The notes under the pieces were generated by a model. It did no database searches. It was not told the origin of the DNA and worked only from the letters and a program-made list of their open reading frames with translations. Positions 1 to 7,722 of a stretch of DNA of 33,177 nt are shown here, piece by piece. Position 1 is the first letter of the stretch, and each line of letters opens with the position of its first letter. This stretch comes from Mycobacterium sp. KBS0706. GTDB taxonomy: Bacteria; Pseudomonadota; Alphaproteobacteria; DSM-16000; Inquilinaceae. The stretch lies in NCBI RefSeq assembly GCF_005938675.2, contig NZ_VCCH02000087.1:1-33177 (forward strand), read 5' to 3'. Made by a program: the position numbers and the translations under genes.

Positions 1-2
1 CG

Positions 3-686
3 CGCTTCGCCGCTTCGCCGCTGGCCGCCCTGGCCTCGCGGGCGGCGCTGGCGGCCCTCCTGGAGGCCTATCTCGGCCGGCGCAGCGCCGCCCGGGTCCA
101 GGCCGGCGCGCTGCGCCGTGGCGCCGGCGAGACCATCCGCGCCGCCCTGCTCTGCGCCGATCTGCGCGACTTCACCGCCCTGTCCGAGGCGACGCCGCCG
201 GCCGAGGTGATCGCCACGCTCGACGCCTGGTTCGACCGCATCGCCGGGGCGGTACACGCCTTCGGCGGCGAAGTGCTGAAGTTCATGGGCGATGGGCTGC
301 TGGCGATCTTCCCGGTCACCGGTCCTCCGGGAGAAGCCTGCGACGCGGCGCTGCGCGCGATCGCCGCGGCCCGCGCCGGCATGGCCCATCTCGACGCAGC
401 GCGGCGGACCCGGGGCCTGCCGCCGCTGCCCTTCGGCGCGGCGCTGCATCTGGGCGAGATGATGTGGGGCAATATCGGCGCCGCCGACCGGCTGGACTTC
501 ACCGCCATCGGCCCGGCGGTCAACCTGGTCAGCCGGCTGGAGGGGCTGTGCCGGCCGCTGGGCCGGGCGGTGCTGGTCTCCGGCGCGCTCGCCGCCGAGA
601 CCACGGCGCCGCTGGTGCCGCTGGGCGAGCATCCGCTGCGCGGCATCGCGGCGCCCTGCGCCGTCTTCACCCTGCCGGATGCGTGA
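3..686 (+). CDS. Class III adenylate/guanylate cyclase, C-terminal part (5' end outside window)
   Basis: The reading frame is open from the first bases of the window to a TGA at 684-686, so only the C-terminal ~227 residues are present. The signature ALLCADLRDFTALSE (about 144-188) is the start of a class III cyclase catalytic domain; its Asp is normally a metal ligand. FMGDGLLAIFP (about 285-317) carries the second metal-binding Asp, and LDFTAIGPAVNLVSRLE (about 493-543) is the conserved C-terminal segment with the Asn-Arg pair that stabilises the transition state. It would make cAMP (or cGMP) from the nucleotide triphosphate. The N-terminal sensor or regulatory domain is not visible. The gene is convergent with asd; a perfect hairpin repeat lies between them. 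Confidence 0.9.
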   Translation, partial: RFAASPLAALASRAALAALLEAYLGRRSAARVQAGALRRGAGETIRAALLCADLRDFTALSEATPPAEVIATLDAWFDRIAGAVHAFGGEVLKFMGDGLLAIFPVTGPPGEACDAALRAIAAARAGMAHLDAARRTRGLPPLPFGAALHLGEMMWGNIGAADRLDFTAIGPAVNLVSRLEGLCRPLGRAVLVSGALAAETTAPLVPLGEHPLRGIAAPCAVFTLPDA

Positions 687-723
687 CCGGGGCACCTGCC
701 AGCAGTTGGACCGGTAAATGGAT

Positions 724-780
724 CGTCATCCCGTGTCTGCGCAGCAGCGCTTCACGCCGCAGCGCAGACACGGGATGACG
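724..780. repeat. Palindromic intergenic element, 19-bp perfect arms
   Basis: Arms 724-742 (CGTCATCCCGTGTCTGCGC) and 762-780 are perfect inverted copies around a 19-nt loop. The element lies between the convergent cyclase and asd genes, so it may also end transcription in both directions, though no T-run follows. Related sequence (CGTCATCCCG ends and a GCAGACACGGGAT core) recurs at 2441-2563, and a looser relative is at 30450-30521. It therefore looks like a dispersed REP-like family rather than a gene-specific terminator. Confidence 0.8.
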
Positions 781-809
781 GAGAAGAGTGTATCTGGACT
801 CAGCGGATA

Positions 810-1838
810 TCACGCCGCCTTGCGCAGATGGCCGTCCTTGACCAGGAGTTCGGCGATCTGGATCGCGTTCAGCGCTGCGCCCTTGCGCAGATTGTCGGCG
901 ACCACCCAGAAGGACAGGCCGTTCTCGACCGTGACGTCCTCGCGGATGCGGCTGACATAGACCAGGTCCTCGCCGGCACATTCGACCGGGGTGACATAGC
1001 CCTCGTCGGCGCGGTGGTCGATCACCGAGATCCCCGGCGCCCGCTTCAGCGCGGCCCGCGCCTCGGCGGCCGAGATCGGGTTCGCGCAGTCGATGTTCAC
1101 CATCTCGGAATGGCCGATGAAGACCGGCACCCGCACGCAATGGGCGACGACCTTGATCGCAGGGTCGAGGATCTTCTTGGTCTCGACCACCATCTTCCAC
1201 TCCTCCTTCGTCGACCCGTCATCCATGAAGCTGTCGATGTGCGGGATGACGTTGAAGGCGATCTGCTTGGTGAACTTCTCCTTCACGATCGGGTCGTTCA
1301 CATAGACGGCGCGGGTCTGGTTGAACAGCTCGTCCATCGCCTCCTTGCCGCCGCCGGAGACCGACTGGTAGGTCGAGACCACGACGCGGCGGATCTTGGC
1401 CAGCTCGTGCAGCGGCTTCAGCGCCACTACCATCTGGATGGTGGAGCAGTTCGGGTTGGCGATGATGCCCTTGCGGCTGACCTGGGCGATCGCCTGCGGG
1501 TTGACTTCGGGCACCACCAGCGGCACGTCCGGGTCCATCCGGAACTGCGAGGTGTTGTCGATCACCACCGCCCCGGCCTTGGCCGCGCGCGGGCTGTGCA
1601 CCGCCGAGACCTTGGCGCCCGGCGAGGACAGCACGATGTCGATGCCCTTGAAGTCGAACTTGGCGAGGTCCTGCACGTCGAGGACGTCGTCCTCGCCGAA
1701 CGAGACCTGGCGCCCGACCGAGCGTTCCGATGCCAGGGCGACGACCTCGTCGACCGGGAACTCACGCTCGTTGAGGATGGAAAGCATCTCGCGACCGACA
1801 TTGCCGGTGGCTCCGATGACCGCGACCCGATAGCCCAT
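810..1838 (-). CDS. asd: Aspartate-semialdehyde dehydrogenase
   Basis: A 342-residue protein that reduces aspartyl-4-phosphate to aspartate semialdehyde with NADPH, the branch point to lysine/diaminopimelate, threonine and methionine; it acts in the cytoplasm. Residues 8-14 (IGATGNV) form the nucleotide-binding loop. The catalytic cysteine is Cys131 in ANPNCST, and SVSGGGKEAMDEL is the conserved segment that follows. Length is typical of the family. The ATG start follows a weak purine stretch (GGATTACAGAC); the protein begins right at the Rossmann strand, so this start is convincing. It is a single gene, divergent from the DUF962 gene across about 150 bp. It does not sit beside the leu genes, although leuB and asd are close in many alphaproteobacteria. 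Confidence 0.96.
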   Translation of the reverse strand: MGYRVAVIGATGNVGREMLSILNEREFPVDEVVALASERSVGRQVSFGEDDVLDVQDLAKFDFKGIDIVLSSPGAKVSAVHSPRAAKAGAVVIDNTSQFRMDPDVPLVVPEVNPQAIAQVSRKGIIANPNCSTIQMVVALKPLHELAKIRRVVVSTYQSVSGGGKEAMDELFNQTRAVYVNDPIVKEKFTKQIAFNVIPHIDSFMDDGSTKEEWKMVVETKKILDPAIKVVAHCVRVPVFIGHSEMVNIDCANPISAAEARAALKRAPGISVIDHRADEGYVTPVECAGEDLVYVSRIREDVTVENGLSFWVVADNLRKGAALNAIQIAELLVKDGHLRKAA

Positions 1839-1986
1839 GTCTGTAATCCGGCTGTTCGATTGCTGTTAAGGACGCACTCGGTAGAATGTATGCCGATCCG
1901 GGCGCAATGGCACAGTCATGCGCCGAGCGCGCGGCGATCATGCCGTCAAGTGCCGGCTGGCCGCTGGACAACACGGAGGAACCGCT

Positions 1987-2319
1987 ATGGCCGAGCGCCT
2001 GCCGAGCTATTCCGCCTTCTGGCCCTATTACCTGCGCGAGCATGCCCGGCCACGGACCCGGGTGCTGCATTTTTTCGGCACCAGCCTGGCGCTGCTGTGC
2101 CTGGTGCTGCTGATCGCAACCGGCAACTGGTGGTGGCTGCCGGCGGCGCTGGTCGCGGGCTATCTTTTCGCCTGGATCGGCCATTTCTTCGTCGAGCACA
2201 ACCGCCCGGCCACCTTCACCTATCCGCTGTGGTCGCTGCTCAGCGATTTCCGCATGTACGGGCTATGGGTGTCCGGCCGCCTCGGCGAGGAGCTGCGCCG
2301 GGCAGGAGTCCCGACCTGA
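1987..2319 (+). CDS. DUF962/Mpo1-like small membrane protein
   Basis: A 110-residue protein. The start ATG at 1987 follows GGAGGA at 1975-1980 with a 6-nt gap, which favours it over upstream in-frame starts. The sequence reads HFFGTSLALLCLVLL (first hydrophobic segment), a second hydrophobic stretch, then the conserved block GHFFVEHNRPATFTYPLWS. The His residues and the HxxxEHNRPAT motif are hallmarks of the DUF962/Mpo1 family. In yeast, Mpo1 is an Fe(II)-dependent dioxygenase for alpha-oxidation of 2-hydroxy fatty acids; in bacteria the role is unproven. Two or more membrane segments are likely. The catalytic assignment is family inference only. Confidence 0.85.
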   Translation: MAERLPSYSAFWPYYLREHARPRTRVLHFFGTSLALLCLVLLIATGNWWWLPAALVAGYLFAWIGHFFVEHNRPATFTYPLWSLLSDFRMYGLWVSGRLGEELRRAGVPT

Positions 2320-2440
2320 CCCGATGGACAGCGCCGGCGACTGGCTGCCGCAACTTCGGCGACGTCAGGACGACGGCAGAAGCGATCGGGCTGCTGAAGG
2401 GTCATGCCGGGCGGAAGTGAGGCCTTCCCAAAATTTCTAT

Positions 2441-2563
2441 CGTCATCCCGTGCGCGCTGCGGCGCGAAGTGCCGCTGCGCAGACACGGGATCTCGGCGCT
2501 GATCTCGAAGAGATCCCGGGTCTGCAGCGCATCACTTCGTGCTGCGCAGCGCCCGGGATGACG
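2441..2563. repeat. Compound palindromic repeat between DUF962 and fadL-type gene
   Basis: The outer ends CGTCATCCCG (2441-2450) and CGGGATGACG (2554-2563) are perfect inverted copies. Inside, two imperfect half-hairpins both contain variants of the GCGCAGACACGGGAT core seen at 762-775, and a short ATCTC...GAGAT palindrome sits at the centre. It looks like two copies of the 724-780 element family fused head to head. The bases before it (2320-2440) show no gene I can support. Confidence 0.7.
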
Positions 2564-2585
2564 GGGTGTTGAAGAGTGAGTTCCA

Positions 2586-3968
2586 TTAAAACCGGTACCG
2601 CAGTCCCAAGGCCAGGATGTCGACGCCGCTGCTGTTCGAGGCGTCGTAGGACACCTTCGTCTCCAGCGGCGTGCCGACATAGAAGTCGCGCTCGGCGTCC
2701 ATCTTGCGGCCGTCGATGAAGACGTGGGTGTAGGCGAAGTCGACCGACATGTTCTGCATGACGTCGTAGCTGGCGCCGAAGGACAGCCAGTAGCGGTCGC
2801 CGTCCGGGGTGCGGCTGGAGCGATAGCCAGCCTTGGTCGGCGTCGGGTCATACTGGAAGCCGGCGCGCAGCGTCAGGTCGTCGTTCCAGTAGTATTCGCC
2901 GCCGATCGAGACGCCGACCGTGTCGTGGTAACGCTGCTCGTTCACCAGGTCGTCGGCGCCGTCCGAGCGCTTGACCCGGATCTCCTTGAACGACGACCAG
3001 CCGTACCAGGTGACGCCGCCCAAGAGCGCGATCTGCGGCGTGATCTCCTGCCGAACGCCGAAGCTGAGGATCGGCGGCAGGTTCAGCTTGGCCCGGCCGC
3101 CGGTGGCGAAATCCGCGGTCGCCGGCAGGCCCGGCAGCGGCGGGAAGTCGATATCCTTCAGACTGGCCCGCCCGTCCAGCATATGGTCGACGCCGGAGCG
3201 GAAATGGACGCCGACGCGGGTGCCCTCCACCGGCTGCACGATGGCGCCGATGTTGTAGCCGATGGCCCAGCTGTCGCCCTTGATCGACAGGTCGCCGTCG
3301 TCGGAGAAGGCCGGCAGCAGCGCGCCGACCGGGTTCGGCACCTTGCTCTCGAGCTTGGCCCAGGCATAGGAGATGTCGATGCCGCCGCCGATCGACAGCC
3401 AGTCGTTCACCCGATAGGCGACGGTCGGCGAGAAATTATAGACCTGCAGCTCGGTTTTGGTGGCGTCGTAGCGGCCGAACCAGTTGCTGTTGTACTGGCT
3501 CTCCAGCCCGAACGGGGCGCCGAGGCCGAAGCCGACCCACAGGCGGTTCTCGGTGTTCGGCACCGGCAGCGCGACATAGCCGTGCGGCACCAGGGTCGGG
3601 TCGTAGGGGTTGTTGCTCTTGCTCTCGCCGGAGATGGCGCCGGGCCCGGGGTTGAAGATGCCGGCCCGCGTGCGGAAGGCCGGGTAGTCGATGGTCGAGC
3701 CGTCATCCGTCAGCCTGGAGTCCGGGATCAGCAGGCTGCCGCCGAACTGCGCCTCGCCCTGCTTCAGGAAGGTCATGCCCGCCGGGTTGAAGAAGATGGT
3801 GCTGGCGTCGTCGGCCGCGGCGGCCCCGCCGGCGAAGGCGCGGCCGAGGCCGGTCACGCTCTGCTCCTGGATGAAGAAGCCTGCCGCATGTGCCGCCCCG
3901 GCCCCGAGCCCCGCCGCGGCGGACACGGCCGCCACCCCCAGCGCCAGACGCGAAATCCCCTGCTTCAT
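2586..3968 (-). CDS. OmpP1/FadL family outer-membrane transporter
   Basis: A 460-residue protein with an N-terminal signal peptide (positively charged start, Ala-rich core, likely cleavage after AHA near residue 28). The mature N-terminus, GFFIQEQSVTGLGRAF with NPAGMTFL shortly after, is the typical FadL/TodX/OmpP1 start, in which this segment plugs the barrel. The rest consists of alternating aromatic/polar beta-strands ending in LGLRYRF with a C-terminal Phe, the normal Omp insertion signal. Family members carry long-chain fatty acids or other hydrophobic compounds across the outer membrane; the substrate cannot be told from sequence. It is transcribed alone; palindromes lie just upstream (see 4004-4030). 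Confidence 0.93.
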   Translation of the reverse strand: MKQGISRLALGVAAVSAAAGLGAGAAHAAGFFIQEQSVTGLGRAFAGGAAAADDASTIFFNPAGMTFLKQGEAQFGGSLLIPDSRLTDDGSTIDYPAFRTRAGIFNPGPGAISGESKSNNPYDPTLVPHGYVALPVPNTENRLWVGFGLGAPFGLESQYNSNWFGRYDATKTELQVYNFSPTVAYRVNDWLSIGGGIDISYAWAKLESKVPNPVGALLPAFSDDGDLSIKGDSWAIGYNIGAIVQPVEGTRVGVHFRSGVDHMLDGRASLKDIDFPPLPGLPATADFATGGRAKLNLPPILSFGVRQEITPQIALLGGVTWYGWSSFKEIRVKRSDGADDLVNEQRYHDTVGVSIGGEYYWNDDLTLRAGFQYDPTPTKAGYRSSRTPDGDRYWLSFGASYDVMQNMSVDFAYTHVFIDGRKMDAERDFYVGTPLETKVSYDASNSSGVDILALGLRYRF

Positions 3969-4242
3969 CTCGGCATGTCCCCCCCGGTCGTGACCGATCT
4001 GTTGCGCAATGTTGCGCTTGTAACGGTTACGTCACGCCAAAGTCGGCGGCGCCGTCAAGCACTGTTCAAGATCTCGATGAGATTGAAAACCTGCGGCTCG
4101 TCGAAGCCCAGCCGGACGCTACGTCAACCCGCCGCCGAAAATGCCCCCGGGAAGAACAGTCGGGAACTGTTCGCGGCGGGGGCCGGCGCCAATCGCATAA
4201 AATTGATTCGTTATGCGCGGCGACTGACGAAACGCCAGACAA
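3969..4242. other. Intergenic region upstream of the FadL-type gene
   Basis: The 331-bp gap between the FadL-type gene and leuB (3969-4299) holds two small palindromes near the FadL-type start and, at its other end, the leuB terminator. In between (about 4035-4240) I see no convincing gene. It is less GC-rich than the coding DNA near 4010-4090 and 4195-4215, as expected for promoter DNA. Confidence 0.5.
4004..4030. promoter_or_regulatory. Candidate operator upstream of the FadL-type gene
   Basis: GCGCAATGTTGCGC (4004-4017) has perfect 6-bp arms with a 2-nt centre, and GTAACGGTTAC (4020-4030) is a second palindrome 2 nt further on. They lie about 36-62 bp upstream of the start codon of the minus-strand gene, where a regulator or promoter element would be expected. 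No known regulator is assigned. Confidence 0.4.
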
Positions 4243-4271
4243 AAAGGGCGGAGCCAGCGGCTCCGCCCTTT
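4241..4271 (-). terminator. Intrinsic terminator of leuB
   Basis: A perfect 13-bp stem (4243-4255 with 4259-4271, sequence AAAGGGCGGAGCC and its complement) with a 3-nt loop. Read on the minus strand it is followed by a run of T (TTTTTG). It lies about 29 bp beyond the leuB stop codon. This is a textbook Rho-independent terminator for the leuD-leuB transcript. Confidence 0.88.
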
Positions 4272-4299
4272 CGCACTGCACAAATTATTGGGGGAGGGG

Positions 4300-5415
4300 T
4301 CAGCGCGACCGCGCGGCCATCGCTTCCAGGATGGCGGTGCCCATGTCGCCGGTCGACACCACCTGCGTCGCGCCGGTGCCGGCGATGTCGGCGGTGCGGA
4401 CGCCGCGGTCGAGCACGTCCGACACCGCGCCCTCGATCAGGTCGGCCTCGGCGCCGAGGTCGAAGCTGTAGCGCAGCATCATGCCGAAGCTGAGCAGGGT
4501 GGCGATCGGGTTGGCCTTGCCCTGGCCGGCGATGTCCGGGGCCGAGCCGTGCACCGGCTCGTACAGCGCCTTGCGGCGGCCGGTGGCGTCGGGCGCGCCG
4601 AGCGAGGCCGAGGGCAGCATGCCCAGGGACCCGGTCAGCATCGCCGCCTCGTCCGACAGCATGTCGCCGAACAGGTTGTCGGTGACGATGACGTCGAATT
4701 GCTTCGGGTTGCGCACCAGCTGCATGGCGCAGTTGTCGGCCAGCATGTGGCTGAGCTGGACGTCGGAATACTGCTCCTGGTGCAGCTTCGTCACCTCCTC
4801 GCGCCACAGCCGGCCCGATTCCATGACGTTCATCTTCTCGACCGAGCACAGCTTGTTGCCGCGCTTGCGGGCCAGTTCGAAGGCCACGGCGGCGACGCGG
4901 CGGATCTCCGAGGTGGTGTAGACCTGGGTGTTGATGCCGCGGCGCTCGCCGTTGCCGAGGTCGGTGATGCCGCGCGGCTCGCCGAAATAGACGCCGCCGG
5001 TCAGCTCGCGCACGATCAGGATGTCGAGGCCCTCGACCACTTCGCGCTTCAGGGTCGAGGCGTCGGCCAGGGCCGGGTAGACCAGCGCCGGGCGCAGATT
5101 GGCGAACAGCTCCAGGTCCTTGCGCAGGCGCAGCAGGCCGGCCTCGGGCCGGATCGAGAAGTCGACGCCGTCCCATTTCGGCCCGCCGACCGCGCCCAGC
5201 AGCACCGCGTCGACCGCCAGCGCCCTCTCCATGGTCGCGTCGGTGACCGGCACGCCGTTGGCGTCGATCGAGCAGCCGCCGACCAGCTGCTCGTCGATGT
5301 CGAAGCCGACGGCGCGGTGGCTGCCCAGCCACTGGGCGGCGCGCTTGACCTCGCCCATCACCTCCGGGCCGATGCCGTCACCGGCCAGGACGAGGAGCTT
5401 CTTGTTGGCAGCCAT
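4300..5415 (-). CDS. leuB: 3-isopropylmalate dehydrogenase
   Basis: A 371-residue cytoplasmic enzyme that oxidises and decarboxylates 3-isopropylmalate to 2-oxoisocaproate with NAD+ in leucine synthesis. The N-terminal LVLAGDGIGPEVM, the substrate-loop region around RELTGGVYFG, the metal-binding segment VTDNLFGDMLSDEAAM and the NAD-binding YEPVHGSAPDIAGQGKANP are all intact. Length matches LeuB. It follows leuD on the same strand after 56 bp, so the two are probably cotranscribed; a GAAGG-type ribosome site precedes the ATG. The transcript ends at the hairpin at 4241-4271. Confidence 0.97.
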   Translation of the reverse strand: MAANKKLLVLAGDGIGPEVMGEVKRAAQWLGSHRAVGFDIDEQLVGGCSIDANGVPVTDATMERALAVDAVLLGAVGGPKWDGVDFSIRPEAGLLRLRKDLELFANLRPALVYPALADASTLKREVVEGLDILIVRELTGGVYFGEPRGITDLGNGERRGINTQVYTTSEIRRVAAVAFELARKRGNKLCSVEKMNVMESGRLWREEVTKLHQEQYSDVQLSHMLADNCAMQLVRNPKQFDVIVTDNLFGDMLSDEAAMLTGSLGMLPSASLGAPDATGRRKALYEPVHGSAPDIAGQGKANPIATLLSFGMMLRYSFDLGAEADLIEGAVSDVLDRGVRTADIAGTGATQVVSTGDMGTAILEAMAARSR

Positions 5416-5471
5416 GGGAAAACGACCTTCAGCGGGATTTGAGGAAGGGATGGTGGAAGAAGCCCGGCGGA

Positions 5472-6080
5472 TCAGGCCGCCAGCCAGGGCTGGGCGGTCT
5501 TGCGCTTGGCCTCGAAGCTGTCGATCTCGCTCGTCTGCTGCAGGGTCAGGCCGATGTCGTCGAGGCCGTTGATCAGGCAGTGCTTGCGGAACGGGTCGAG
5601 GTCGAAGCGGAGCGTCTGGCCGTCCGGCCGGGTGATCTCCTGCTTCTCCAGATCGATCGTCATGGTCGAATTGGCGCCATTCTCGGCGTCCTTCATCAAC
5701 TCCTCGATCTGCTCCTGCGGCAGGGCGATCGGCAGGATGCCGTTCTTGAAGCAGTTGTTATAGAAGATGTCGGCGAAGCTGGGCGCCAGCACGCAGCGGA
5801 TGCCGAAATCCAAGAGCGCCCAGGGCGCATGCTCACGCGACGAGCCGCAGCCGAAATTGTCGCCGGCGACCAGGATCTGGGCCTTCTGATAGGCCGGCTG
5901 GTCGAGCACGAAATCCTTCGGGTTGCCCTGCTCGTCGGTGCGCAGCTCGTAGAACAGGCCGGCGGCGAGGCCGGTGCGCTTGATCGTCTTCAGGAACTGC
6001 TTCGGGATGATCATGTCGGTGTCGACATTGACGATCGGCAGCGGCGCTGCGACGGCGGTGAGCGTGGTGAAGGGCTGCAT
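5472..6080 (-). CDS. leuD: 3-isopropylmalate dehydratase small subunit
   Basis: A 202-residue swivel-domain subunit that works with LeuC to isomerise 2-isopropylmalate to 3-isopropylmalate. Recognisable blocks are NVDTDMIIPKQFLKTI near the N-terminus and GDNFGCGSSREHAPW in the middle, followed by ADIFYNNCFKNGILPI. The start MQPFTTL is the family's usual beginning; an in-frame ATG 13 codons upstream is possible, but neither has a strong ribosome site. The same frame stays open far upstream through the MFS gene region, which is only a high-GC artefact. leuC is not in this window, so the complete enzyme depends on a gene elsewhere. Confidence 0.95.
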   Translation of the reverse strand: MQPFTTLTAVAAPLPIVNVDTDMIIPKQFLKTIKRTGLAAGLFYELRTDEQGNPKDFVLDQPAYQKAQILVAGDNFGCGSSREHAPWALLDFGIRCVLAPSFADIFYNNCFKNGILPIALPQEQIEELMKDAENGANSTMTIDLEKQEITRPDGQTLRFDLDPFRKHCLINGLDDIGLTLQQTSEIDSFEAKRKTAQPWLAA

Positions 6081-6154
6081 GGCGGCGGCTGTGCTCAATG
6101 GGGAAGACCGGGAAGTCATGCCACAGCCGGCCGCCGCCCCAAAGCGCCGAATCG

Positions 6155-7615
6155 TCACCCTCCGCGCGGTGCAATTTTCGGAAGGGCGAACAGCAGCCCG
6201 AGCGTGACCAGGGTCGCCAGCCCGCCATAGCCGGCCGCGGCGGCGAAGGCGCGGGCATAGGCGGCGGCCTCGCCGACCCCGGCGGCGCGGGCGCCGTCCA
6301 GCACCGCGGCGAACAGGATCCCGGCCACGGCCACACCGAAGGCGCCGCCGACCTGCTGCATGGTGCTGAGCATGCCCGACGCCGAGCCGATGTCGCCGTC
6401 GCGGATACCGCCGAGCACGGTGTTCAACAGCGGCGTCATCAGCAGCCCCTGCCCGGTGCCGAGCAGCAACAGCGCCGGGATCAGCGCCTCCGCCTGCAGC
6501 GGCGCGGCCACCAGCGCCGTGGCGGCGGCGACGAACTCGCCCAGCGCGGCGATCGCGGCCCCAGCCATCAGCACCGCGCGCCGGTGGTCGGGGGCGACCC
6601 GGCCGGCGGCGATCGACGCGATCATGAAGGACACGGCGGCCGGGGAGAACACCAGCCCCGCCGCCAGCGCCGTCCGGCCGAGGCCGAGCTGCGCCAGGAA
6701 GGCATAGGCGAGATAGACCGAGTTCAGCGTCGAATAGAACACCAGCGCCAGCAGCACCCCGGCGGCGAAGGCGCGGTCGCGAAACAGCGCGGTCTGCAGC
6801 AGCGGGAAGGCGCCGCGGCGCGACCGGGCGTGCTGGTGCAGGCCGAAGACGGCCAGCACCGGGACCGCGGCCGCCAGCATCGCCAGCGACCAGCCCGGCC
6901 AGCCGGCCTCGCGCCCCTCGATCAGCGGATACAGCAAGAGGCCGAGGCCGAGCGCGCTCAAGGCCACGCCGGCGAGGTCCAGCCGCTGCCCCGGCCGCAC
7001 CACATCCGCCGGTATCAGCCGTGGTGCCGCCAGCGCGGCCAGCAGGCCGACGGGCACATTGACCAGGAAGATCGGCCGCCAGCTCAGGCCCCACAGGTCC
7101 GCGGCCACCAGGATGCCGCCCAGCACCTGGCCGGCGACCGCGGCCAGCCCCAGCACCACGCCAAGCGCGGCGAAGGCCTTGGCGCAGGCCTGCGGCTCCG
7201 GGAAGGTGACGCGGATCAGCGAGAACACCTGCGGGAACAGCATCGCGGCTGTGATGCCCTGCAGCAGGCGGGCCAGGATCAGCGTTTCGGCGCTCGGCGC
7301 CAGGCCGCAGAAGGCCGAGGTGACGGTGAAGCCGAGCAGCCCGGCGACGAACATCCGCCGCCGGCCGCGCAGGTCGCCCAGCCGCCCGCCGGTGATCAGC
7401 GCCACCGCATAGGCCAGGCTGTAGCCGGCCACCACCAGCTCGGCCTCGGCATAGCTGGCGCCCAGCCCCAGCCGGATGCTCGGGATCGCCACATTGACGA
7501 TCATCACATCCATCACGGTCATGAACGGCCCGATCAGCATCACGGCCAGGCCGAGCCAGAGTCGCGCCGGGGTCGCCGGGCGCTCGGCCGGGGCGGAATA
7601 GGTCACATCGGTCAT
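6155..7615 (-). CDS. MFS exporter, DHA2 (EmrB/QacA-type) family
   Basis: A 486-residue inner-membrane protein, about the right size for a 14-helix drug:H+ antiporter. The motif VMDVMIVNVAIPSI in the first helix is typical of DHA2 exporters (motif D1). GGRLGDLRGRRRMF is the cytoplasmic loop motif A between helices 2 and 3, and LGVVLGLAAVAGQVLGG is a motif C-like antiporter helix. It probably extrudes a toxic or antibiotic-like compound. It is divergent from an XRE-family regulator across a 107-bp gap with a palindrome, the usual layout for a locally controlled efflux pump. leuD follows 74 bp downstream on the same strand. Confidence 0.92.
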   Translation of the reverse strand: MTDVTYSAPAERPATPARLWLGLAVMLIGPFMTVMDVMIVNVAIPSIRLGLGASYAEAELVVAGYSLAYAVALITGGRLGDLRGRRRMFVAGLLGFTVTSAFCGLAPSAETLILARLLQGITAAMLFPQVFSLIRVTFPEPQACAKAFAALGVVLGLAAVAGQVLGGILVAADLWGLSWRPIFLVNVPVGLLAALAAPRLIPADVVRPGQRLDLAGVALSALGLGLLLYPLIEGREAGWPGWSLAMLAAAVPVLAVFGLHQHARSRRGAFPLLQTALFRDRAFAAGVLLALVFYSTLNSVYLAYAFLAQLGLGRTALAAGLVFSPAAVSFMIASIAAGRVAPDHRRAVLMAGAAIAALGEFVAAATALVAAPLQAEALIPALLLLGTGQGLLMTPLLNTVLGGIRDGDIGSASGMLSTMQQVGGAFGVAVAGILFAAVLDGARAAGVGEAAAYARAFAAAAGYGGLATLVTLGLLFALPKIAPRGG

Positions 7616-7672
7616 GCGGGATCTCCATCGGCGGACCGGCAGTCCGCCCGCGACAGAGACTGGGCGATGGCC

Positions 7673-7706
7673 TATAATAGGAAAAGATAAGTTCTTATCC
7701 TATTAG
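7673..7706. promoter_or_regulatory. Promoter and candidate operator between the exporter and its regulator
   Basis: TATAAT at 7673-7678 is a perfect -10 box for rightward transcription; a weak -35 (CGACAG, 7651-7656) lies 16 bp upstream. Immediately downstream is GATAAG-TT-CTTATC (7686-7699), a perfect 6-bp inverted repeat, flanked by AATAGGA on the left and CCTATTA on the right. A protein bound here would block the promoter. The likely binder is the XRE-type regulator encoded at 7723, giving autoregulation and control of the divergent exporter. Confidence 0.6.
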
Positions 7707-7722
7707 TGAAAGCAACAGGCTC

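Noticed and set aside
828..2420. A 530-codon open frame antisense to asd and into the DUF962 gene
   Set aside because: It mirrors the asd gene on the other strand (Asp/Arg/His-rich shadow typical of high-GC DNA) and has no recognisable domain.
2320..2440. A small gene after the DUF962 gene
   Set aside because: Short open frames run into the repeat element and have no ribosome site or recognisable sequence.
5472..7628. A single reading frame joining the exporter region with leuD
   Set aside because: Only the last ~200 codons are protein-like (LeuD); the upstream part is an out-of-frame reading of the exporter gene.
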